5,196 nucleotides of DNA from assembly GCA_013389125.1 (NCBI GenBank), contig JACADX010000145.1, positions 1 to 5,196 on the forward strand, given 5' to 3'. The translations under genes were made by a program, and so were the position numbers. The notes beneath the pieces are model-generated. The model made no database searches. It had not been told where the DNA came from and saw only the letters and a list, made by a program, of their open reading frames with translations. The DNA is from Parvularculaceae bacterium. GTDB lineage: Bacteria > Pseudomonadota > Alphaproteobacteria > Caulobacterales > Parvularculaceae. Of this stretch, positions 1 to 5,196 are shown piece after piece; the first letter of the stretch is position 1, and each line of letters begins with the position of its first letter.

Positions 1-2
1 CC

Positions 3-2237
3 GTCTTTATCGGATGGCCGCTCGGCACCATGATCGGCCATTTCTCCGGCGCTGGCGCCGTCACTTTCGAGGGCTGGTCGCTCGGCGAGGCCTACAAGGG
101 TTACGTGCTCCTCGGCCTTATTGGTCCGCCGGCGTTCTGGCTGCTCGGCCATGTGGCGGCGCGAGTGACCTCCCTCGTCGGCGCCGGCGAAGCGATCGCC
201 ATGGCGGCGCAAAAATTCGTGCAGCCCGATGAAGCGGCGATCGCCAATGTGCAGACAGTCGGCTCGGTTGTCCGCATCCAGATGGCGGCCTTGAACGCCG
301 GGATCGACGATGCGCTTATTCGCCTTGCCTCCGCCGAGGCGATGATCCGCCAGCATGTCGGCGCGATCGAACAGGCGGGCGCGGCCGTCGAAAGCCGGAC
401 GTCCTCCGCCGCCGAGCGCGTCGCCGCCGAACGCGCGCGCCTTATTGATCTCACGGAGACGTTGAACGTTCGCGCCGACGAATTCGCGACCGCGATCGCG
501 GAAAAAGCGCAGGCGAACATCGCCGCGCTTGAAAACGCCGGAACGGCGACCTTGAGCGCCGAGGCGCGCTTCGACGATCGCCTGGCGCGACTTGAGGCGG
601 CGGCGCAACGCGCATTGCAAAGTTTTGAGGCGCTGTCGCATGCGCTCAATGAAGCGGACGCTCACATGCGCACGACTGGCGGCGCGATTGAGGCGTCCGC
701 CGCGGAGGTCAAGCGCGCCAGCGAAGTCGCCGCAAAAATCGCCGAGGCGGCCTCGGAATCGGCCGCCCGCAACGCCGCCAATGTTGGCATGTTTACGGGA
801 CAAGCCGCGGACCGCGCGCGCAAAGCGGCCGACGAAGCGATTGAAACCGCGCGCCGGGAAGCCGAACGCGCGTCGGAAAGCGCCATCGAATTCGCGACCC
901 GCGAAGCCAATCGCGTCACCGAAGCGGCGGCAAGAGCCGTCGAGGATGTGAGGGCGGCGACGCGCAGCGCCGTTGAGTCCGCCGCGAGCGACGCGGAAAA
1001 AGCCGCGGCGGCGGCAAAGCTCGTATCGGAAGCGGCGCGGCTGACGACCTCGGCGGCGCGCGAGGCTTCGGAGGAAGTGAAGAAAGCCGGCGAGGCCGCC
1101 CAGAAAAGCGCGACCGACGCCGTCGGTCTCACCGAGGCCGCCGCGCAGCGCATCGAAGCGCGCAACAAGGAACTGGCGGCTGCGAGAGCCTCGCTTGAAT
1201 CGGAGAACGCGCGGCTTGAGGCGCTGATCGACGAACAGCGAAAGCGCGCCGACCGGCTCGCCGAGGCGATTGCGACGCAAACGGAGCGTCTCTCAAAGCT
1301 CGCCGAAAACCAGCTTCGCGAACAGGAAGCGGCGGCGCGGCTCGCCGAGGCGCAAGCGCAAATGCAGCAGGCGCGCGCGGCCGAGGCTGCGGCGGAAATG
1401 GAGCGCCTCGCCCGCCTTGAAGCCGAACGCGCCGCCGAAGCGGCGAAGGCGGAGGCCGAGCGTATCGCGAAAGAAGAGGCCGCGCGCGCTGAAGCCGCGA
1501 AAGCCGAGGCCGACGCGAAGGCGAAGAAAGAGGCCGCCGAAAAAGACCGGCACAAGGCCAGGCAGCCCGCCGGCGCGCGCGCAAACGGCGCGAGCGCCTC
1601 CAACGTTCTCGAACTTGGCGCCTCATCGCGACGGGCGCGCGCGAAGACGCAGGACGCTGCGGCGGCGGCGGCGAAGCTCGACGATCTTGCAGAGGCGATC
1701 GCGCGCCCGAAGGCGGCGCGCGATCAGGCGGACCCGTCGAAAGACGATGAACGCCGCAGCAAGGACGGCGTCTCATGGCGCGAGATCCTGTCGGCGACCG
1801 ACGACGCCGAGCCCCTCGATCTCGGCGCGGCGACGCGCGAAAGCGCGGAGGGCCGGGAAGAGGCGGCGCGAGCGGCAGCGAATTCCGCGATGAAGATCAT
1901 CGCCGGCCTGCAGACATTCACGCTCGACCTCGAAACCCGCCTTTACGGCGAGCCGCCTCCGGCGCTTCTCGAGCGCTTCGAGCGCGGCGACCGCAACGTC
2001 TTCGCAAATCGCCTCCTCCGCCTCAATGAAGCGGACGTGAAACGTCGCATCCGCGCCGAGGGAAGCCGGGACAAGGCGTTCGAACGCGGAATCCACGAGT
2101 TCCTGCAAGGCTTCGAGCGCCTTCTTGAAGACGCAACGACGTCCGCGACCGCGGATGAGGAGCTCGAGGAATATCTCTCTTCGCCCTTGGGCCGCGTCTA
2201 CCTTCTCGTCGGCGCGACGGTCGGCTATTTCGCTTGA
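3..2237 (+). CDS. Membrane-anchored Ala-rich coiled-coil protein, possibly TipN-like polar factor (5' partial)
   Basis: The frame is open to the left edge. The residues before the first ATG (position 30) are hydrophobic (FIGWPLGT) and look like the end of a membrane segment, so the true start is probably upstream. Numbering from Met at 30 (735 residues to TGA at 2235-2237): a membrane helix at about 24-43 (GYVLLGLIGPPAFWLLGHVA); an uninterrupted Ala/Glu/Arg-rich helical region from about 60 to 511, with hendecads at 222-373, heptads at about 385-455 and a TolA-like charged helix at 457-511; a low-complexity linker to about 581; then a compact C-terminal domain from SWREIL (582) to the end, rich in Leu, Phe and Tyr and ending VGATVGYFA. 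One or two N-terminal membrane helices, a huge coiled coil and a small C-terminal domain match the layout of Caulobacter TipN, a pole-marking scaffold for division and flagellar placement. That match is inference from architecture. Alternatives are another polarity scaffold or a structural envelope protein. I am sure it is a real gene and unsure of its function. Confidence 0.9.
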   Translation, partial: VFIGWPLGTMIGHFSGAGAVTFEGWSLGEAYKGYVLLGLIGPPAFWLLGHVAARVTSLVGAGEAIAMAAQKFVQPDEAAIANVQTVGSVVRIQMAALNAGIDDALIRLASAEAMIRQHVGAIEQAGAAVESRTSSAAERVAAERARLIDLTETLNVRADEFATAIAEKAQANIAALENAGTATLSAEARFDDRLARLEAAAQRALQSFEALSHALNEADAHMRTTGGAIEASAAEVKRASEVAAKIAEAASESAARNAANVGMFTGQAADRARKAADEAIETARREAERASESAIEFATREANRVTEAAARAVEDVRAATRSAVESAASDAEKAAAAAKLVSEAARLTTSAAREASEEVKKAGEAAQKSATDAVGLTEAAAQRIEARNKELAAARASLESENARLEALIDEQRKRADRLAEAIATQTERLSKLAENQLREQEAAARLAEAQAQMQQARAAEAAAEMERLARLEAERAAEAAKAEAERIAKEEAARAEAAKAEADAKAKKEAAEKDRHKARQPAGARANGASASNVLELGASSRRARAKTQDAAAAAAKLDDLAEAIARPKAARDQADPSKDDERRSKDGVSWREILSATDDAEPLDLGAATRESAEGREEAARAAANSAMKIIAGLQTFTLDLETRLYGEPPPALLERFERGDRNVFANRLLRLNEADVKRRIRAEGSRDKAFERGIHEFLQGFERLLEDATTSATADEELEEYLSSPLGRVYLLVGATVGYFA
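693..1148 (+). other. Hendecad (11-residue) repeat region within the coiled-coil protein
   Basis: Residues 222-373 (from Met at 30) divide into about 14 consecutive units, twelve of 11 residues and two of 10 (residues 255-264 and 331-340). Small or hydrophobic residues recur at unit positions 3, 6 and mostly 10. Examples are VAAKIAEAASE (233), KAADEAIETAR (265), REAERASESAI (276), EAAARAVEDVR (298) and SDAEKAAAAAK (320). Glu, Arg and Lys fill the outward positions. An 11-residue period gives a nearly straight helical stripe, unlike the left-handed heptad coil that follows. The phase was assigned by eye. The units are not DNA-level copies, so this is a protein-level periodicity and not a nucleotide tandem repeat. 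Confidence 0.6.
1398..1562 (+). other. TolA-like charged helix (A/E/K/R-rich) in the coiled-coil protein
   Basis: Residues 457-511 (from Met at 30) consist almost entirely of Ala, Glu, Lys and Arg, for example RLEAERAAEAAKAEAERIAK and EEAARAEAAKAEADAKAKK, with very few large hydrophobics after about residue 480. This composition is typical of the extended helix in TolA domain II and of stable single alpha-helices. It probably acts as a rigid spacer between the coiled coil and the C-terminal domain. It is a composition-level call and does not make the protein a TolA orthologue. Confidence 0.55.
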
Positions 2238-2282
2238 TTTTGCAGGCGATCGAATTCGGAGCCGCCTTCGGCGCCGCGCCGT
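2238..2282. other. Convergent intergenic spacer with imperfect hairpin
   Basis: Only 45 bases separate the stop codons of the two convergent blocks. Within them, GGAGCC (2258-2263) can pair with GGCGCC (2270-2275) with one A/G mismatch around a six-base loop. Alternatively GCCG (2261-2264) pairs with CGGC (2269-2272) around CCTT. No T-tract follows on either strand, so this is not a canonical intrinsic terminator. It could be a weak bidirectional stop or just chance pairing in GC-rich DNA. Confidence 0.3.
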
Positions 2283-2897
2283 TCAACCTTCCGGCCTCGC
2301 CGCGGCTGCGTCAGCCGCTTCGATCGTCCAGGCGACGAGCGCGCGCTGAACCTTCTCCAGTCCCGCATTGAGCGCAATCGCCGCCGCGCCGGCGTTGTCG
2401 GCGGCGATCGGCTCGGACGCCGTGAACAGCTTCGAGGCGTGAACGACGCTGCGGCCGTTGGTGAGGCGGGCGAAAATCGCGACATCAGCGGTCATTGCCC
2501 CGTTTTGATGCGTGATCGTCAGCTTGCGAATGTCGGTCTGCAGCGCGAAGGTCGAAACGGGCAGCGTCACCCGGGTTCCGACGCCCCGGATCGCGCCGGT
2601 GTTTTCAAAGCTCCGGACGAGCGCAGCGCCGAGGAGGCGCGGCGCGCGGTCGACCCATTCGCCGCCCGCGTAATATTCGATTCTCGCCGGCCCGCGCGAC
2701 AGGGCGATTTTCGCCGTGTTGAAGGCGAGCGTCGCTTCCGGATCCTCGATCGCGAGCGTCCACGCAGCAGGCGCGCGCGCCGGGGCGTCAACCGTCACAT
2801 CCGTCACCTGGTATCGCGCCGACGCTGGCGGCGCGTCAGGAAGGACGGAAACGCAAGCCGAAAGCGACAAAGCGGCGGCCCATGCAAACCTTCTCAT
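2283..2897 (-). CDS. ABC-type transport auxiliary lipoprotein, PqiC-like (ABC_trans_aux family, PF03886)
   Basis: This 204-residue lipoprotein is the last gene of the lipid-transport operon. The N-terminus MRRFAWAAALSLSAC is a short lipoprotein signal peptide with lipobox LSAC, so Cys15 should be the lipidated residue. Val16 follows and there is no Asp at +2, which under the E. coli Lol rule predicts the outer membrane. The mature part has the fold-family feel of PqiC/YmbA proteins: a beta-rich domain with IEYYAGGEWVDRAPRLL at residues 73-89 and a helical C-terminus (about 168-197). E. coli PqiC is an outer-membrane lipoprotein partner of the MCE protein PqiB. Here it most likely anchors or receives the MlaD-type protein encoded just upstream. 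Its ATG overlaps the mlaD stop as ATGA, and a good AGGGG ribosome binding site precedes it by 8 nt, which supports this start. The family call is from motif and context; no search was run. Confidence 0.85.
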   Translation of the reverse strand: MRRFAWAAALSLSACVSVLPDAPPASARYQVTDVTVDAPARAPAAWTLAIEDPEATLAFNTAKIALSRGPARIEYYAGGEWVDRAPRLLGAALVRSFENTGAIRGVGTRVTLPVSTFALQTDIRKLTITHQNGAMTADVAIFARLTNGRSVVHASKLFTASEPIAADNAGAAAIALNAGLEKVQRALVAWTIEAADAAAARPEG

Positions 2898-3793
2898 TGC
2901 TGTTGCCCCTCATAGCGCGGCGTCGATTCGCCAAGGATATAGCCGCGCGGATCACGATCGATTTCCCGCAGCACCTGATCGAGCGTCCTGAACATTTGCC
3001 GCGCTTCGGCGACGGCAGGACCGACCTGCGCAAGACCTTGATCCGTAAAGACGCGGATCGACTCGCGATTTTCCGCGACGGCGCCGCGCATTTCGGCGAT
3101 GAGGGCCTGCATTTCGGCAAGCGTCGCCTGCGCCTCTTCAACCGTCGCCGGGGCATCATCTGAAAGGAGCTTGTCGAGACTTTCGGCCGTCCGGCCGAGC
3201 TTTCCGGACGCCGCGGCGAGATTTTCAAATGTCGTCGCGATGTTCCTGTCCTGCTTGGCGAGCGTTCCCGTCAGCGTGTCGACATTCGTGAGAATGCGCG
3301 AAAAGGCCGCCGTATTCTGTTCCGAAAGGAGGCGGTTCGCCGCCGCGATAATGTCGTTCGAGCCGGAGAGAATCTGAGCAATGCCGCCGGCGTCCGCCTC
3401 GATGCGCGGAACGCCGCGCGTCACGTCCTTCAAAAGCGGCTCCTCCGCGGTGCCGCCGACAAGCTGGATGATCGCAAGCCCCGTAAAGCCGACAAGTTCG
3501 AGTTCGGCCTTGGTGTCGGTTTTGACCGGCGTGTCGTTATCGACGCGGATGCGCGCAATGACGATCCGCGGGTTGTCGGGGTCGATGGAGAGATCCATGA
3601 CCTCGCCCTTCTGAATGCCGTTGAAGCTGACCGCCGCCCCGACGGATAGGCCTGAAACGCGCTCGCGGAAGATGACGTCGTATTCGTCGTAGTCGCGCTG
3701 CGTCTGCCCGAGCCAGAGCACGAAGAGAAAAGCGAGCGCCACCGTGATGAGCACGAAAGCGCCGATCAGCACGTAATGCGCGCGCGTTTCCAT
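2894..3793 (-). CDS. mlaD: MlaD-type MCE-domain periplasmic lipid transport protein with long helical tail
   Basis: This 299-residue substrate-handling subunit belongs to an Mla-type lipid ABC transporter. An N-terminal signal anchor spans about residues 7-28 (YVLIGAFVLITVALAFLFVL), leaving the rest in the periplasm. One MCE domain follows at about 38-114, with the characteristic GLSVGAAVSFNGIQKGEV stretch (48-65) and ELVGFTGLAIIQLVGG (99-114). MCE domains form hexameric rings with a central hydrophobic pore. Residues about 133-279 are predicted helical and Leu/Ala-rich, with a likely break at SDDAPAT (211-217). The C-terminus has RDPRGYILGESTPRYE (280-295), a motif I associate with alphaproteobacterial single-MCE proteins. 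E. coli MlaD is only about 183 residues, so the tail is a large extension. The gene starts 3 nt after the ATPase stop and overlaps the lipoprotein start by 4 nt. Start METRAHYVLIGAF is typical; the upstream GGAG (3806-3809) is 12 nt away, so initiation may rely on coupling. Confidence 0.93.
   Translation of the reverse strand: METRAHYVLIGAFVLITVALAFLFVLWLGQTQRDYDEYDVIFRERVSGLSVGAAVSFNGIQKGEVMDLSIDPDNPRIVIARIRVDNDTPVKTDTKAELELVGFTGLAIIQLVGGTAEEPLLKDVTRGVPRIEADAGGIAQILSGSNDIIAAANRLLSEQNTAAFSRILTNVDTLTGTLAKQDRNIATTFENLAAASGKLGRTAESLDKLLSDDAPATVEEAQATLAEMQALIAEMRGAVAENRESIRVFTDQGLAQVGPAVAEARQMFRTLDQVLREIDRDPRGYILGESTPRYEGQQQ
2906..2910 (-). promoter_or_regulatory. Ribosome binding site of the PqiC-like lipoprotein gene
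   Basis: Read on the minus strand, AGGGG lies 8 nt upstream of the ATG at 2897, inside the 3' end of the MCE gene. It is the clearest Shine-Dalgarno sequence in the operon. It fixes the lipoprotein start and suggests this gene can initiate well in addition to coupling through the ATGA overlap. Confidence 0.6.
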
Positions 3794-3796
3794 GCG

Positions 3797-4609
3797 CTAT
3801 GCCGTCTCCGCGCCGCGCATCCCGTCGCGCTCCTTCGCTCCGAGCGCCGCGCGGCCGCGGGGTCCGGAAAAATACTCCTCGATCCACGGATGATCGGAGC
3901 GGCGCACGTCGTCGAGAGAGCCAATTGCAATCACGCGTTTCTCCGCGAGCACCGCCACGCGGTCGCAGGTCGCGTGCAGCGTATCGAGATCATGCGTAAC
4001 CATAAACACCGTTAACCCTAAGGATTTCTTGAGGGTGACGATCAGCCGGTCGAACTTTTCCGCGCCGATTGGATCAAGGCCGGCGGTCGGCTCGTCAAGA
4101 AAGACGATCTCGGGATCAAGCGCGAGGGCGCGCGCAAGCCCCGCGCGCTTGTTCATGCCCCCCGACAACTCAGAGGGGTATTTCGCGCCGGCGTCGGCGG
4201 GAAGGCCCGACATCGAGATTTTCATCGCGGCGATGTCGGCGGCGAGCTCTTTAGGCAGTCTTAAATGTTCGTGAATGGGCGCCATGACGTTTTGCGCGAC
4301 GGTAAGCGAGGAAAAGAGCGCGCCGCCCTGGAACATCACGCCCCAGCGCCGCTCAATCTCGATCTGCTCTTGCGGCGATTTCTCGTAAAAATTCTCGCCG
4401 AAGATCCTGATCGTTCCCGCTGACGGCGGCTTAAGGCCGATGATCGCGCGCATCAGCACCGATTTGCCGGTGCCCGAGCCGCCGACGACGCCGAGAATTT
4501 CGTTGCGGCGAACGACGAGATCGAGATTGTAATGAATGACGTTATCGCCGAATTGCGTGCGCAACCCTTCGACTTCGATCACAGTTTCGGACGCGGCTTT
4601 CGTCGCCAT
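3797..4609 (-). CDS. mlaF: MlaF-type ABC transporter ATP-binding protein
   Basis: This 270-residue cytoplasmic ATPase powers the Mla-type lipid transporter. All ABC motifs are intact: Walker A GGSGTGKS (43-50), Q-loop Gln94 in VMFQGGALF, signature LSGGM (148-152), Walker B IVFLDEP (168-174) with catalytic Glu173, D-loop AGLD (176-179) and switch His206 in VTHDLDT. LSGGMNKRAGLARA and the length match the MlaF family (about 269 residues in E. coli). The reading frame is open further upstream, to an ATG at 4873, but that extension lies wholly inside the permease gene in another frame. ATG at 4609 is chosen because it gives the family length, forms TAATG with the permease stop, and has GGAG 11 nt upstream (4621-4624). 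It presumably forms a dimer under the permease. The C-terminal tail past about 250 (RGRAALGAKERDGMRG) is charged and variable. Confidence 0.95.
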   Translation of the reverse strand: MATKAASETVIEVEGLRTQFGDNVIHYNLDLVVRRNEILGVVGGSGTGKSVLMRAIIGLKPPSAGTIRIFGENFYEKSPQEQIEIERRWGVMFQGGALFSSLTVAQNVMAPIHEHLRLPKELAADIAAMKISMSGLPADAGAKYPSELSGGMNKRAGLARALALDPEIVFLDEPTAGLDPIGAEKFDRLIVTLKKSLGLTVFMVTHDLDTLHATCDRVAVLAEKRVIAIGSLDDVRRSDHPWIEEYFSGPRGRAALGAKERDGMRGAETA

Positions 4610-5196
4610 TAATAGTCGATCTCCAGAAAGAACATGGCGAAGAAAGCGTCGAGAACGATCACCAAAAACAGCGACTGGACGACCGATAAGGTCGTTCGCT
4701 GGCCGAGGCTTTCCGAGCTGCCGGCGACCTCCATGCCCTGAAAGCATCCGACAATCGCGATGACGAAGGCGAAGAACGGCGCCTTGATGAGGCCGACCCA
4801 GAAATTCGACATCGCAATCGTGTCTTGCAGACGGCCGATGAAAAACGCCGGCGAAATTTCCATCGCCGTCCACGCGACGAGGCCGCCGCCAATAATCCCG
4901 AGGAGCGCGGCGAGAAAGGCGAGCACCGGCATCAAGACGACGAGCGCAATGACGCGCGGAAGGACGAGAACCTCCATCGGATCAAGGCCGAGCGCGCGGA
5001 GCGCGTCGATCTCTTCGCGGATCTTCATCGTTCCGATCGCGGCGGTGAAGGCGCTGCCCGAGCGTCCGGCGACGAGAATCGCCGCCAGGAGAACGCCGAA
5101 CTCGCGAAGCACCGAAATGCCGACAAGTTCGACCGTGAAAACCTCGGCGTTGAACAGGCGAAGGATTTTCGCGCCCATGAAGGCGACGACGGCGCC
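4609..5196 (-). CDS. mlaE: MlaE-type lipid ABC transporter permease (5' partial)
   Basis: The last 195 residues of the inner-membrane permease are visible; the N-terminal part lies beyond the right edge, and the frame is open through base 5196. Family marks, numbered from the first visible residue: REFGVLLAAILVAGRSGSAF (31-50), then TAAIGTMKIREEIDALRALG (51-70) and LDPMEVLVLPRVIA (71-84), the cytoplasmic coupling region typical of MlaE/YrbE permeases. Later membrane segments lie at about 81-109, 132-152 and 169-191, ending FFLEIDY. An in-frame ATG at 5178 is probably internal, because the six preceding residues (GAVVAF) continue the helix and MlaE proteins are about 260 residues. Many alphaproteobacterial members carry an N-terminal STAS-like domain and reach about 370 residues; whether this one does cannot be seen. 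The stop overlaps the ATPase start by one base (TAATG), marking it as an operon partner. Confidence 0.93.
   Translation of the reverse strand, partial: GAVVAFMGAKILRLFNAEVFTVELVGISVLREFGVLLAAILVAGRSGSAFTAAIGTMKIREEIDALRALGLDPMEVLVLPRVIALVVLMPVLAFLAALLGIIGGGLVAWTAMEISPAFFIGRLQDTIAMSNFWVGLIKAPFFAFVIAIVGCFQGMEVAGSSESLGQRTTLSVVQSLFLVIVLDAFFAMFFLEIDY
4621..4624 (-). promoter_or_regulatory. Ribosome binding site of the ATPase gene
   Basis: GGAG on the minus strand sits 11 nt before the ATG at 4609, within the last codons of the permease gene. The spacing is slightly long. With the TAATG overlap it supports 4609 as the start over the upstream in-frame ATG at 4873. Confidence 0.45.

Noticed and set aside
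101..649. A 182-codon minus-strand open frame opposite the 5' part of the coiled-coil gene.
   Set aside because: It has the same shadow composition (Ala, Ser, Arg), no recognisable motif and a complete overlap with a better-supported gene.
662..1603. A 313-codon open frame on the minus strand, opposite the coiled-coil gene, rich in Ser and Ala.
   Set aside because: It is the mirror of an Ala/Glu/Arg-rich gene in GC-rich DNA, whose codons rarely create stops on the opposite strand. Its translation is low-complexity Ala/Ser/Arg with no domain. The plus-strand frame has the membrane helix, periodic pattern and structured C-terminus.
1657..1680. A GCG-rich run encoding six or more alanines, considered as a microsatellite or phase-variable tract.
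   Set aside because: It is short, mixed with other codons, and triplet-based, so slippage would not shift the frame. It is ordinary for this Ala-rich protein.
2439..2915. A 158-codon plus-strand open frame antisense to the lipoprotein gene.
   Set aside because: Its translation is Arg-rich and featureless, while the minus-strand frame has a signal peptide, lipobox, ribosome binding site and operon context.
4610..4873. A longer ATPase start at the in-frame ATG at 4873, adding 88 residues.
   Set aside because: The extra residues lie inside the permease gene in another frame, resemble no ABC domain, and would make the protein far longer than MlaF.
5176..5178. The ATG at 5178 as the real start of the permease.
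   Set aside because: The frame stays open to the window edge with hydrophobic residues GAVVAF before it, and the family needs at least about 60 more N-terminal residues.
1..5196. CRISPR arrays, insertion sequences, tRNAs, rRNAs, riboswitches, phage or defence genes.
   Set aside because: No direct-repeat/spacer pattern, transposase motifs, terminal inverted repeats or RNA gene signatures were seen. Nearly every base lies within the five genes described.

Overview
The window is GC-rich bacterial DNA, almost fully coding, with five genes in two convergent blocks. GC-rich codon use, an MlaE/MlaF/MlaD-type lipid transport operon ending in a PqiC-like lipoprotein, and a large membrane-anchored alanine-rich coiled-coil protein all suggest an alphaproteobacterium, probably Hyphomicrobiales (Rhizobiales). 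A methylotroph of the Methylocystaceae/Beijerinckiaceae type is possible, but that is an impression from composition. There is no rRNA, tRNA or other marker to fix the taxon.

Left block, plus strand (about 3-2237): one long gene, cut by the left window edge. It encodes a membrane-anchored protein with a very long Ala/Glu/Arg helical rod and a compact conserved-looking C-terminal domain. The architecture resembles alphaproteobacterial polar coiled-coil proteins such as Caulobacter TipN, but that is inferred from layout and not shown by a search. The rod contains about 14 consecutive 11-residue (hendecad) units, followed by heptad coiled coil and a TolA-like charged helix.

Right block, minus strand (5196 down to 2283): a tightly packed operon read right to left. 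It runs MlaE-type permease (N-terminal part outside the window), MlaF-type ATPase, MlaD-type single-MCE protein with a long helical tail, and PqiC-like (ABC_trans_aux, formerly DUF330) lipoprotein. The junctions are TAATG (1-nt overlap), a 3-nt gap, and ATGA (4-nt overlap), so translation is probably coupled along the operon. Together the products would form an inner-membrane ABC engine (permease plus ATPase), a periplasmic MCE ring with a helical extension, and an outer-membrane-type lipoprotein. They should move phospholipid or another hydrophobic molecule between the two membranes. No MlaC shuttle gene lies in the window. The lipoprotein and the elongated MCE tail fit a bridge or tunnel arrangement better than a shuttle.

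The two blocks meet tail to tail across only 45 bases, which hold an imperfect hairpin without a T-tract. No promoter is visible because both transcription units begin outside the window. I see no mobile element, CRISPR array, RNA gene or horizontally acquired island. The operon is a known class of system; the most unusual feature is the repeat architecture of the coiled-coil protein.
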